From: Bolinopsis microptera
Taxonomy: Eukaryota > Ctenophora > Tentaculata > Lobata > Bolinopsidae
DNA length: 64,000 bases
Assembly: GCF_026151205.1 (NCBI RefSeq)
Contig: NC_087073.1
Coordinates: 5,911,001-5,975,000, forward strand
Direction of reading: 5' to 3'
The stretch's first letter is position 1, and each line of letters begins with the position of its first letter. Below the pieces are notes generated by a model that did no database searches, was not told the origin of the DNA, and saw nothing but the letters and a program-made list of their open reading frames with translations. Below, piece after piece: positions 33,501-45,100 of this stretch. Both the position numbers and the translations under genes were made by a program.

Positions 33501-33550
33501 CTAGAAGACTAGTTGGAAAACAGATGAACCGAAGTATGTCTATTGCATGA
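27504..33550 (+). CDS. WEE1: WEE1 mitotic inhibitor kinase
   Basis: Nuclear kinase that blocks mitotic entry by phosphorylating the inhibitory Tyr of CDK1. Twelve exons: 27504-27615, 27824-28013, 28184-28325, 28498-28577, 29613-29676, 29947-30176, 31539-31755, 32020-32097, 32335-32499, 32639-32698, 33080-33333 and 33457-33550. All phases agree, giving 561 residues (human 646). The N-terminus is Ser/Thr-Pro rich (ISPCTPPSS, LFETPCTPSTLL), likely CDK/PLK targets. Kinase motifs are GKGEFGEV, YALKRLKKP, LREVYAHAVLG, AWAEDKHMIIQNEYCNGGSL, HLDIKPGN and GDLGMVTKIS, the HxDIKP and DLG forms being Wee1-typical. The C-terminal coil and RRLVGKQMNRSMSI match WEE1 rather than MYT1. Intron 4 holds a LINE fragment, and intron 6 ends in an array that repeats the exon 7 splice acceptor. 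An out-of-frame ATG at 27491 overlaps the start. Confidence 0.95.
28700..29585 (-). mobile_element. 5'-truncated LINE in WEE1 intron 4
   Basis: The minus frame 29564-28749 (about 271 codons) begins inside the reverse transcriptase just after the catalytic block (IAGMDDTVEGLQ) and runs through FTYLGAKITSDGKI, LTYGSEIWNTT, LRWFGHVSRMPEDRLPNYL and GKRSRGRPRKSLND. These are typical of the C-terminus of RTE-like and related LINEs. It ends in a short (ATGT)n-type tail near 28705. It is antisense to WEE1 and lies fully within the intron. Confidence 0.8.
31013..31550 (+). repeat. ~32-bp minisatellite repeating a splice acceptor
   Basis: Seventeen units of about 30-32 bp (CTCCCCTCCCAGAACTGCAG + CACTAACCTCTA). 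The last unit is the real WEE1 exon 7 acceptor: CTCCCAG followed by AACTGCAGCACTA, the first 13 coding bases, after which the sequence changes to CGTGAGG. Each upstream unit therefore carries a pyrimidine tract, an AG and a copy of the exon start. Most units are identical; a few have CTAG, ACAG or TTCAG variants. Using an earlier AG would shift frame and meet a TAA in the following unit. Confidence 0.9.
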
Positions 33551-34939
33551 ACTTCTGATGAGAAAAAAGAACTTAATCTCAATGTTTTTAACATAAAATG
33601 TTTTACGCCGCTGAGAACTGACGAATGGTTAAAAAGAACTCGCAATTGTTAACACAAATAGATTAATTTATTGATTCTTAGTTTTTGTTTGGGATGTTGA
33701 TTGACATGGGAATGCATGCTTGGTTTTTATTCTAGGGTGTCCGGATTAATTTGTAGTAGATTGTCAGATTTTAATTCATCGTGAATCAGATTAATGTGTA
33801 GTAATGAGTAATCGCATGACGTGAGGTACCTTGGCAGGTACCCCGGTTTTTTATATTATTATCTCTTTTGTACAAAAATTGATCGACCTGTTCTGTTTTT
33901 TCAACTTGATTACCCAGCGTAATGAATTTGAGCTTAAAGAATTTTTAAACGGCCTATCATTTCAAGGAAAACGCTACTCTACCAATAGCTGGTGAAGGAA
34001 TAACCGTACATAATAATTTCATGGGCTCAGATTTCTGGAGCTGGACAAAGTATTGGAGATCCTATTGAATTGAGACAACGAACTCTGGTTGAGACTTTGA
34101 AACCGTTTTAATTTGTTTTTATCTTTGAAAATCATCGAGAATTCTTTGTTTTTAATGAAGAATCCTTTATTCATGTTAAGAGATAACGATGTAGTTTTGT
34201 AGGGACAGCCAACTATTTATTTGTGGTACGCTAACTTTTTAACCACCAATTTGAAGATAGGAACGTTCAGCATACATTTGCGTGGCATCGTTGATTGCTG
34301 GCAAATTTGATTACAAAATACCTTTCAGTTGAGGGAGAATTTCCTGTTGTTTGTTGTGAATCCAATGTTTTACCAAGTTTTTTTTTTTCATACTCCGTTG
34401 TGGCTTGAAGAGCGATCGGACATTTTTAAAGATAATTTTGCTTAAAGGCAAATATTGACAAATTTCGTGAATTTGTACAATGTACTTGCAATTTTAGATA
34501 AGTTCTTTATTTTACTTTTGCATTGTCAAATTGTGTCTGCTGTTCCCGAGAATTACTCAAATAACAAAGAAAACACGTCTTATCACATTGTTCAAACTCA
34601 ACTTTAAGTACCAATATTTCAACTATAATCAGACTTCCCGATCAATTAACAATCATGAATAATATTACGTGAAATTAAAAGACTGCAGAAAGTATGCAAA
34701 GTTTTAAGTACGTCAGAAATGGGGTATCGTAGTTAAAATTAATCCTGAGTCGCTGTTCAATCTCACAAAACGTGCCTAATAACCAGCCATCACTGCAAAA
34801 GTACAGCCAAAAGGGATATTATCAAACAGGTTTGACCTCAACACAAAAGTTAAATTAAAACATATGCCCGGGGGTAAAATGTACACTGTACAGTTTCAGA
34901 GTTTTGGGAGGGTTTATTTGTCGGCATGGTGACAGGAAA
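33551..34939. other. Convergent 3' flanks of WEE1 and SEC61B
   Basis: No exon recognised. The left part should hold the WEE1 3' UTR. TTTATT at about 34912 is the complement of AATAAA, 25 bases after the SEC61B stop, and is its likely poly(A) signal. Confidence 0.45.
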
Positions 34940-35550
<611 letters not shown>

Positions 35551-36140
35551 TGCTAGATTGGAGGAGTGAACGTTAGTTTGATGCTTTAGATCACAGAGTT
35601 AACTTAGTTAAAAACATTTCAACGTTATGATAAATTGGAAAATTTATCATTTTTAAGTCAATTGAATTGATCAACGATGATTCGAGGGAAATATTAATTT
35701 TCTAAAACAGGAATTAATAATAGAAGTGATTCAATTTCGTTTTAAAGTAATGAGAAAGGATATAAATTAAAACCATAAGTTCAACAATACTTTATATCAA
35801 AATTACACAAAACAGCCAACAAGAATTTCTCTCGAGCTATTATCAGTGTTATTAAGTTCTGGATCACAAGCGTCAACATTATAAATATCTTTAATACAAC
35901 TTACAATAATACCCGTAAAATTTCATAAGAAATCACCAACTCAATGATCAAGCTGAGCCCCACTACTAAAAAGCCGTGCCGAAACGCAACAGTTTATTGA
36001 ACTGAAAAGATGGATCTAGAAAAAACATCCAAACGCTACAATAAAGGACGAATTGGCAACCTTTAAAACTTATGTTAAAAACACGACGGCAAATTTTGAG
36101 TAACGTTTTGATATTACAAATATTAAAATAATTTTTGGAT

Positions 36141-36950
36141 CTAGTCCCGTTTAGTGGCCTTAGCTTTTTTGGCGGTGAGGTGATCTTTAGGGATGTAGTC
36201 GTAGTCGATTCCTCCGCTTGTTCCAGTCTCGATTGTTTTCCGCGACGACTTACGACCCCCAAAAGCAGAAGAAAACAGGTACTGGGCGCCAAACAGAAGT
36301 AAAGCAAAAAGAGCGGCAAGCAAAACATACATGAAAAAGATCTCGGTATCAAATCCTTCGTCAACCTCGTGAACTGAGACGGTCTCGTTGAAAGGGGAGT
36401 CAGTGTAGAGAGTGCCGTCCTCTCCACGGTAATTCAGACTCATCACAAGGGAGAAAGTTCTGGAACCTCCGGCCAGCTGTTCACTAGGCACGAACATATA
36501 CAGGAAAGTTTGGGTAACTCCGGGAGCGACTTCTCTGCCATAACGGAAGGATGTGAAGTTCTGGATCACATAGTTGTAGTCCATGGGGTATCGGAACCCA
36601 CCCTCGACGTTATCAATGATAAAGGGGGAGTCACCGTTGTTCTGGAAACCGATGAGAGCTTTCACAACTTTACCTCCTGGGAACATGGTTTCATCAGCGT
36701 GTTTTGGGAAAGCGTAGAACACTTTGGCATCTGGAGATGGTTTAATCACAAAGTCCTCTGCTTCTTCAACTACCGGTTCGTGTTCTATAGGCTCTCCATC
36801 ATCAAGAGGGCTTCCATCGTCCAGGGGTTCAGCGTCTAACAGTTCCTCCTCGTCTTCCTCGTCTGAATCCATTATCTCATCCTCCTCCTGACATCTCGTG
36901 ATCTGAGCTGTCAGACACAGAGAAGCGATCAAAAGGACTTTCCAGAACAT
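36141..36950 (-). CDS. SSR1: Translocon-associated protein alpha (TRAP-alpha)
   Basis: Subunit of the TRAP complex that assists SEC61 in translocating and folding secretory proteins. Single coding exon of 269 residues (human 286). It has a signal peptide (MFWKVLLIASLCLTAQITRC), then a strongly acidic luminal stretch (DSDEEDEEELLDAEP), the luminal domain with GGKVVKALIGFQNNG, FRYPMDYNYVIQNFTSFRYG and YRGEDGTLYTDSPFNETV (two N-glycosylation sequons), a membrane segment (about FFMYVLLAALFALLLFG) and a basic cytosolic tail. The ATG at 36950 was chosen because it begins the signal peptide and an AG acceptor-like site (ATCTCTTTAG) lies five bases upstream. The frame is open further upstream, but that sequence looks non-coding. 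Confidence 0.96.
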   Translation of the reverse strand: MFWKVLLIASLCLTAQITRCQEEDEIMDSDEEDEEELLDAEPLDDGSPLDDGEPIEHEPVVEEAEDFVIKPSPDAKVFYAFPKHADETMFPGGKVVKALIGFQNNGDSPFIIDNVEGGFRYPMDYNYVIQNFTSFRYGREVAPGVTQTFLYMFVPSEQLAGGSRTFSLVMSLNYRGEDGTLYTDSPFNETVSVHEVDEGFDTEIFFMYVLLAALFALLLFGAQYLFSSAFGGRKSSRKTIETGTSGGIDYDYIPKDHLTAKKAKATKRD

Positions 36951-37296
36951 ACTGGCTAAAGAGATAAACTTGTTAGACAGACGTAACAAAATATGGTACT
37001 AATTTGTAATCATTGAATTCATTCTGGGAACATTGAGTTTAAATAACAATCAAATTAGACAAATGAAGCTAACTAAATGTCGTAAAAACCATCCATCATA
37101 CCTTAAAACACTACAACAACGTACAAATAATTTGATAATGTCAACCCAAGTTCATTAAACGTTAAATAAAAGGCCTTCTTCGAGCTGCTAACAAACAAGG
37201 CGAACTTCCGTCCACATATGTTACACTGTACAAAGGCATTGTCTTTATGAAATAGGAGCAAACGATATCACTGAAATGCGAAGTTATTAAATAAGT

Positions 37297-39463
37297 TTAT
37301 TCCGAGATTTTAGCTTTGATGCTGTTAGCTCCCCACCAAACGAGGAGTGAAGCAACCATTACGATGAATTCAGTCTGAATGGGTAGTCCTTCTTTAGAGA
37401 CACCCTGAAAATAATTAAGCGTCAGTAAAGTTAGTCACTTTGTTGTCTTACTGAGTGAAAGAAAACAATGTACTTAACTGGTTACAAAATTGTGGAGCTG
37501 GATTTGGATGACGGTACATGACGACTGTGCGCGCGTCAAATTGCCACGTTGCGCGCTCAAACAAATGCTGGCATTACCTCTGCGCAGGTTCCGCGCATTG
37601 CATCTGACGTGTCTTCAAGAACTGACACGACTCAAAAGTGAAGTGACGTCAGTTCCAAAACGGACTAATTTCATAGGTAAACATTGGTCAAAGTTCAAAA
37701 TCAGAGGATCAATAATATAAACACAATGTCGAACACATGAACAGAAAACTTGACAGTGCTAGTCAATAGTGAGCGTTAGTAGAGCTGCTCAATAACTTAC
37801 GGGATGGTTTACGGACGCGGAGTGGACAGGGGTAGGAGCGGCAACATCGCTATCTTTAACGTGATTCTTGTAGGCTGCAATACCAGCTTCGTCGTAAAAG
37901 TCAACCTGTAATGTTTGGTGTTTACAGACACGTGGCACATTTAGGGCACGGTGGTTATTATAAGCAGGACAAGTTCCTTACGGAGAGAGCGTGCGAAATT
38001 GGGATGTTGTCATCACTTGTTTCAAAATACAAGGGATTATATGCTTTAATTCGAAGTCTGGATACACCGAAGTAAATATCAGGCGAAGTTTTCAAATGAG
38101 GGGAATTTTGATTACGTTCCTTGCGGGCTTAGCTTTTTGAACTGCGGTCCTCCGCCTTAAGACTTGTAAAAATGATTCATGACAAAGGAAGGGTTGGAAG
38201 CCTCCAATGAACATATTCCAGTGATAACAATGATCAGAAAATATAATACTATAGTAAATATTGTAGTCTAACACTATACTAATACATTTGCGAGTAAATA
38301 TTATAGTACTCATAGAAGTAAATATATTATCACTCACGCTGTATGAACTAGCAGGTAAAGCAGAGTGCTCCTTCACCAAAGTAACCATGTGACCATCATT
38401 AGTAGCGTATACTGGCAATACCTCACCACCTGAAATAATGAACTTATAGCTTTCCAAGACCAAACAGTTTCTTGATATGCACTGCTTCTCTCAAAAGCAT
38501 GCCCGAACTTGGTTACCAGAGAGACCGGTTAGTTTTGGGGGAATCTAGATGAAGACTGTCCACAATTTTGGCCAAAACGTTTAAATTTACTGTGCAGAGT
38601 TTCACTTTTCATGGCTTAATTTGTTAGATAAACACCGTCCCGGGAAGTCATCTGGTCGCAACAATGTTACATTATAAAGAGCTCACTCCTCTTAATTAGA
38701 TTTATATCCTAATTGGAGTTCAGAAATCATGGTCCATAGTGTACGATCCAATTAGACTAACCAATTCAAACCTAATGTAAACAATTAAGTACAATATGCA
38801 CAATGTTAGCGACGTATCACGCCACATTTAAGCCACAGCATTGCATTTCGGATCGTGGACTTATCATTCAAGATCCCTTCGGTATCGGCTACATACAATA
38901 AAACTGTATTACGTCAGAATATTAGAATATTAAAATCTGTAGAACCTTGCTGACGAAATATGTGAACGGTCAGCAAGACGATTTACAAAAACCTCAAGTC
39001 CTACAGCAGATGATTGGCCATACAATTAGGTGACAACTTTAAAATTTAAATAATTAGCAGTCAGCTACAAACAACCTACCAATAACAACAGAAAGTTTAG
39101 AGTCAGGACAATCAGCAGAGAACTCAACAAGAATAGCAGTTTCTGTGGCCAGAGGTAGGTTAGTGGTTGTGTAGGATGTCACTGTGAAACTGTCTCCACT
39201 GCAGCCTGCAATTATAATCTGATAACAAAAAAACAAACAAAACCATAAAGATCCAGTTGTATTGCTGCTTTCGCTTTACAGTTGGGCCGAAAAATTATGA
39301 ACATTGCATTTGTTTTAAATATAATACAAATCATTTGTAACAAGTATGAGTCACTCCATAATATACTCTGGCAAGTTTATAATTGAAACAGAACCCCCGG
39401 CCCCAAAATTTACTTACCATGAGAAGCTCCGAAGAGGGCCAGCACCACAAGTAAACTCAACAT
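37297..39463 (-). CDS. SSR4: Translocon-associated protein delta (TRAP-delta)
   Basis: Type I ER membrane subunit of the TRAP complex. Five exons: 39463-39418, 39205-39080, 38429-38338, 37905-37801 and 37404-37297, 158 residues (human 173). Signal peptide MLSLLVVLALFGASHG; luminal beta-sandwich with two cysteines (GCSGD and SADCPDSK) that form a disulfide in the family; GEVLPVYATNDG; VDFYDEAGIAAYK; C-terminal membrane segment TEFIVMVASLLVWWGANSIK with a short KISE tail. An AG acceptor-like site lies three bases before the ATG. The stop codon overlaps an AATAAA, so the 3' UTR may be very short. It lies between SSR1 and the PRUNE homologue on the same strand. Confidence 0.94.
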
Positions 39464-39969
39464 ATCCTATTAAAATTGTTGTGTTAAGTGAACAAACTTA
39501 AGTGCAGTTGTCGAGTGAATAATTCTAAATTTATCACCAATGTTTAACACTAAATAGATAAGTATTTCAGCACCATTATATTTAGTGCTCCTAGTTTTGA
39601 CATTGAGAAACGAGAGACGTGTTTTTTTATCGTCATCACAGTAATCACTGATCAGCAGATACATACCTTCGAAAACACAAAATACCACATCAAGATAAAT
39701 TCAACATATACACAAATAAATAACAGCAGAATAAAATGCATGTTTGCATATAAAACATCAAACAAGGAGATAAGATAAGTACAAAATAAGCCAGGGTGTT
39801 GTTTTACAATAAGTTAAAGGCCAGATTACCATCAAATGATATGAAAGAAGAAAGTAGAAAAATATTGGGGAAACATCATTACTACATATGTTTACTGAAG
39901 TGACAAAAATAAGACAAAACGTAATCGTGTTTTATGGATAAAACTGGCATCAAATTCCTTAAAATTAAA

Positions 39970-41241
39970 TTACCCTTCAAGCCATGATTTGAACAGTGGT
40001 AAAACAACCTTGCGTGAAGCCTTGATATTTAACTGCTCATAAACAAGCCAGCTGTCAGGCTGATAATCCTGCAATTTAACAAGTTCTAACTTGTCAGTGA
40101 TATCACTTATGCAATCCTCGCTAATAAGATGGGTGCCGTGTGCTACAGTTAACAATAGCTGAAAGAGTTCGTCAGATCTTATCATAACGATGAGAACATT
40201 GATATCATGCTCTGAAACAAATTTTTGTGTATCTTCAATTAAATTTGGCATGGCCGCAAACTGTTCCCAAGTTGGCCCGAACAATGATGCAATATAGACT
40301 TGCCCTTCTTTGCTGGAAAAATGTTTGCAGTCTTTTCTCAACAAGTCATAAACTGAGAGTTGTGATGTGTCTGTTTTAGCTTTAGTCAACTCTTCAAAAA
40401 GCTTATCACGGTCAGGTATTGACAAAAACTCAAACATTTCAACATCAACCTGATGTGTTCTACCCTTACTGAAGTCTAGGTTGACTGAGTCCAACAATAT
40501 TGGCCCGGCCAAAAACAACCTCATTTTATCTGTGAAGGACACAGCAGGATTTGGTGATGACTGATCTGTTTTAAACAGAGATGTTATCAAACTAGCACAA
40601 GATCCAACACGTTCGATCTTTTTGTATCCTGTGCAAGGGCTATTTTCATCACTGTGATGGTCAACGATTGATGCAACTTCAAAGGATTCTAGGTTGAGAT
40701 AACTGTTATCGTATTTGTTGTGGTCCACTAAATGTAATCGAATGTGCTTATATTGGATGTCGCTTATCTGTGGTGAATCAAGGAATATCAAGTCATCAAT
40801 GGGAATCTTGAGCTTATCAAGCATAAATGTAACTTCGGTCCGCAATGTTACATCTTTCTTTGGTATACAGAGGACAGGTGATGTCGGTTCAACTGAAATT
40901 GATGAAGATATTTCAGTCTTCATTTTAAAGGATATTTGATGTCCCACAATGAACTGATGTCAAGGAATAATTAAGGCCAGTACACCAAGGCATGGTCAGA
41001 AGTATACTAGAAAACAAATGATTGATTTAAGTTTGGAATTTCAGCTCAGACCTGAGACAGTCCTACATCTACAGCTAAGAAATGGACTATTACCTGTTGC
41101 ATCCAAGAAATAAGCATACATGATGCTTGAAACGACAGAATCAAGATCACAGGCATTATTTCCTAACACAATTGAGGATGGAAGAGTCTTGTCAGCTCTA
41201 GACTTCAAGAAAGTAAGCATTTTGACCAGCTTTCTACTCAT
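39970..41241 (-). CDS. PRUNE1: PRUNE-type DHH phosphatase/exopolyphosphatase
   Basis: DHH-DHHA2 family enzyme related to human PRUNE1 and yeast PPX1, which cleave short-chain polyphosphates and some nucleotides using divalent metals. Two exons, 41241-41094 and 40892-39970, 356 residues. Motifs: SSIVLGNNACDLDSVVSS near the N-terminus, LHLVDHNKYDNS, a second VDHHSDENSP, and a DHHA2 domain with VGSCASLITSLF, AGPILLDSVNLDFSKG and LLRKDCKHF. The first histidine block is DHN, as in PPX1, where human PRUNE1 has DHH; the second is DHH where human has DHR. Metal-binding acidic residues appear intact, so activity is plausible. The exon 2 acceptor (ATCAATTTCAG at 40893) was chosen because it alone keeps phase. 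An AG acceptor-like site lies seven bases before the ATG. Confidence 0.92.
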
Positions 41242-42140
41242 AGACACTCTAAAGATTGAACTATTATATGCTATTGATTAATAAAAAGTGTAATGAAATA
41301 CAGACAGAAGTTTAAGGCCTAAAACAAAAAATCACGCTTGGCAGAGATTAAATGATTGTGCTAAGATAAGTAAGATAAGTAAAGGTAAGAGAATAGAAAT
41401 TTTTGATAAAATCTTTAATAACAATTTATAATGAGATATTGGGCCACAAGTTAGTGAGTGAGCTTAAGAGCCTGAAAACACTTTTTGTATGGTAAGAGAA
41501 TTGTACAAATAATTGTCGTTTTAGTAGGCTTTTATGTCTTATTTATATCCTCACTGTTCAAACAATTTCGGGCAATCTATTCATAACAAAACGAAAGATA
41601 TGATTCTGTATCAACAGTTTTTGTGTCAGATGTATTTTGTGTGGAGACTGGAGAATACACATTATTTAACACCAAGTGATAGTATGAGGGGTTAGAGAAG
41701 GTTGTTTAAGTTAAGCTGTAAGCTTCTTTCATACTGGGATGGTTGTAGGGGACCAAGTGAATTTTAATTGAATGGTTTTTGATCGAGTATTATATAAGAG
41801 ACGTTTTTCGACAGACAGGGCTGCAGCTCTACACTAATGGAGAGGTATAAACCAATTACAACACTACAAAGTACAAATCGATTACATTTGTTAAGGAAGC
41901 AATGTAATTGAGTCGATATACGTATGTATACCCCTTATCTTAATGTTGCCATGGCCATGGGATGGCAAGTCCCCATTCATTGCAGTCTGATAGTTTTACT
42001 GCCTCTCAATTTACATTAAATTGTATTTAGTGGTTCAACAACATAAATAGAAAATTAAAATATGTGAAAGTACAGTGATAAGTTATAGCATTTGGCAAAT
42101 TGATCTGTTTAAGCAAGAGGAATACATATGCATCTTATAT
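41242..42140. other. 5' flank of the PRUNE homologue
   Basis: No exon recognised. AT-rich sequence between the minus-strand gene cluster and the 3' end of the LINE at 42141. It should contain the promoter if the cluster is one transcription unit, but no clear TATA/initiator pair was seen. Confidence 0.4.
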
Positions 42141-45100
42141 ACAAGGATACAAGGATACAAGGATACAAAAGTGATAATTACTTTATTGAGTACACAATAG
42201 TTGTAATTCTGAAATAATTTAAGTTACACAATTCTAATTATTTACAAGTGTGTAGGGATAATTTAGAAATGTTATATAATGCTAGTTTTAGAAAAATAGA
42301 TAAATCGAGTTTGTATGGTTCAATCTTATTTTAAGGTCCTATAGCATTATGCACTTGCCAGTATTTGAGTGGAAATCTGGGCTCTTATAGTAGGCTGTAT
42401 AATTTTCGTTCACAGAGAGAATTGAATGGATTGCTCTTGCTGTGGCAGTGAGTGTGGTAGGATCTAGAGTTTTGTTGGAGAGCAGACCGACTAGGTCAGT
42501 AATGTTTAGGGGATGGAAATTGAATTTTTCCCTAACTGAGGAGTAGAGCAAACAGTCAATCAATACGTGACTTTCGTCCTCAATAGGCTTGAGCCCTTTG
42601 CGGAAAAAGCAGAAGGTGCACCAACGTTCTTCTCTTGGTACAAGGGGGGTTTCGTATCTGCCCCTTTCGATGTAGAGGTTGTGGCAGCTGATACGAAACC
42701 TTGTCAGACTTTTTCGAACATCCGGTATTTTGATAATTCGTAGGTATGCCTCTGGTTCGAAATCATGTTTAATTAAGTTATAGAATTCTAGTTTTGGCGA
42801 GGAGGCCTTGGCAGCTTTCCAGGTATTCACGAATTCTTCCCTCATGTTATGACTGATTTGGGTGGAGAGCTTGGATTTTGAGGAAGATGAGGGGGTGAAG
42901 TTGTATTTGGTGAGAAGCTTTGAGATGTTGGTATACCAAGGAAGTCCCAACATGATTTGTTCGTGAATTGCAGCACAGAGTAGTTCGTTTTCAGTGTTTT
43001 CAAGGCGACTATAGTAATCTATTGCAAGTTTGCAGGCTTCAAAGAATAGAGGGTGGCGCCCGCTTTCGCCCCAGCAACCTATATTTGATGCTTTTGAATG
43101 TACAGACAAAGACCACTTGATAAACTTTAGGTGGAATTTTTCATAGTGGTCTTGTGCAATGTACTTCAAGGTATGCTGGGGGTTGGCTTTGTCATCTATT
43201 TTTGAAAGGTATCTCATGGTTTTTGAGTGGGGGCATAAGACTTGACAGCCATAAAGCAGGATTGGTTTTATTAAGGAGTCAAATAGAATATTAAGGGCAC
43301 GGTGTGAGAGGGCATTCTTAACTATTTTGCCTTTGAGGCCATAGAGAGCACGGAGAGCCTTGGCCCTCAGCTCAGTATTTGCTGCTGTAAACGATCCATT
43401 TCTGTGGAATATTATGCCAAGATAGCAGTATTTATCGGTGTGCTGGATGGGCTGACCTCCCAATGTGAATGTTTCATAGGACTGCTTTCGTTTGGGAGGG
43501 CTGAATATTACAATCTTAGTTTTCTTAATATTTACTTCAAGGCCCATGGAGTTACAGAAATCAAATAGAATGTTGATATTGACTTGCAAGGCCTCGGGAC
43601 TTAGAGCAAGAAGGACAAGATCGTCAGCCCACAGCAGATGTGATATCAGAACGTCAGCAAGAACTGGATAGTCACCAACAGATTTCAGGAGAGATGAAAA
43701 GTCATTAATGTAGATTTTAAAGAGGTCTGGCGATAGGGGGTGTCCTTGCTCCGTTCCTTTGCCAATATCAATTTTAGGCGACAAGAGTTTGGAAATTTTT
43801 ATATGGGCAATAGAGTTTTTGTACATATCACTTAGGCAGTTGAAGAAGTTACCGGTTATTCCAAGGCATGTAATTTTGTGCAGAAGGAGGTCCCTACATA
43901 CAGTGTCAAAGGCCTTTCTTAGATCAACAAAGCATGCATAAAGACGAGCCTTTTTAGCTTTTGTGTATTTGTCAATTACTGTCTTGAGGGTGAAAACGTG
44001 ATCGTTAGTTTGGGCACCTTTCGAAAATCCAAGCTGTTCTTTTGGGTCAGGACAGTAGAGCTTTTTGAAGTGTAACAGACGTTCAAGTAAAATGCTAGAG
44101 AACAGCTTACCCATACAACTGCCAACTGCTATTGCTCTGTAATTGTCTGGGCTGAAGGGGTTGCCTGATTTATAGATAGGAGTGATAATACTGGTATGCC
44201 ATGGATAGTAGCCTGAGACCAGAGAGTGGTTGAATGTTTTGAGGATGACTTGGAAACAAAGCGGAGTTAGGCTCTGAAGCATCTCGTTTGAGATCAAGTC
44301 ATTTGAGCAACTTTTACCCTTTTTGAGCTTTTTGATTGCGGAAGTAAGTTCAGAATCAGATATGGGCTTGTTTAGGATGTCCAGATCTGGTGGTTCAGGG
44401 TAATGTCTGTGATTGTGGTGAGTGAGATCTGGTTCCTGGTCTGGTTTATTATAGAGGGAAGCAAAGAAATCATGAAAGCTAGCCAGATCGAATTTGTCTA
44501 GTAGGGGACTAGTGTCATGTTCTTGTTTTAGCCTTTTAAATTTTTTCCAGTCAAGAATATGACCCTCTTCAATAGCTTCATTTAGCTTCCTAAGAAAGGA
44601 TAATTTCTTACTGTTAACAAGATTGCTGTGCTTATTGCGTTGCTTATAATATTCTCGTCTGAGAATGTTGTTGCAGTGTTTACTACCTAGCCGGTTTGCT
44701 AGCCTATTTAGGTTGCGTCTCGAGGAGTTGACTTGTGGATCAAACCATTTCTTTTGGGCAGAATTTTTAGGAGGTTTTTTCACTTTTAATGCTATATCAG
44801 CAGCACTGTGGAGACAGTTAGTAATTGCATCGTTCAGTTCATTATTGCCCTCCAAGGTGCCGCTAAATTCGTTTGCTACAATGTATTCCAGATTATGGAC
44901 AATTTCGGGCGAGTTGAGGGCTGCTTTAAATAGTAAGTGGGAGTTGTTGTTGTCCCACTTATAGCCACACGGTAAATTAGAAAAGTCTGGGAGCTGGAAG
45001 TTGGCAACAAATGGTTCGAATGTGGTGAGTTTCAAGACTAAGGGACAGTGGTCAGAGTATGATGTAAACTCTTTAACTTGAAGAGAGTTTACATGATCTC

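Noticed and set aside
36951-36989. Longer N-terminus for SSR1 beginning upstream of 36950
   Set aside because: The extension lacks an ATG and would place residues before a good signal peptide; an AG acceptor-like site lies between.
40893-41060. An ATG-initiated PRUNE start at the 40.92-kb methionine
   Set aside because: It would omit the GNNACDLDS metal-binding motif; the upstream exon 41241-41094 joins in phase to 40892.
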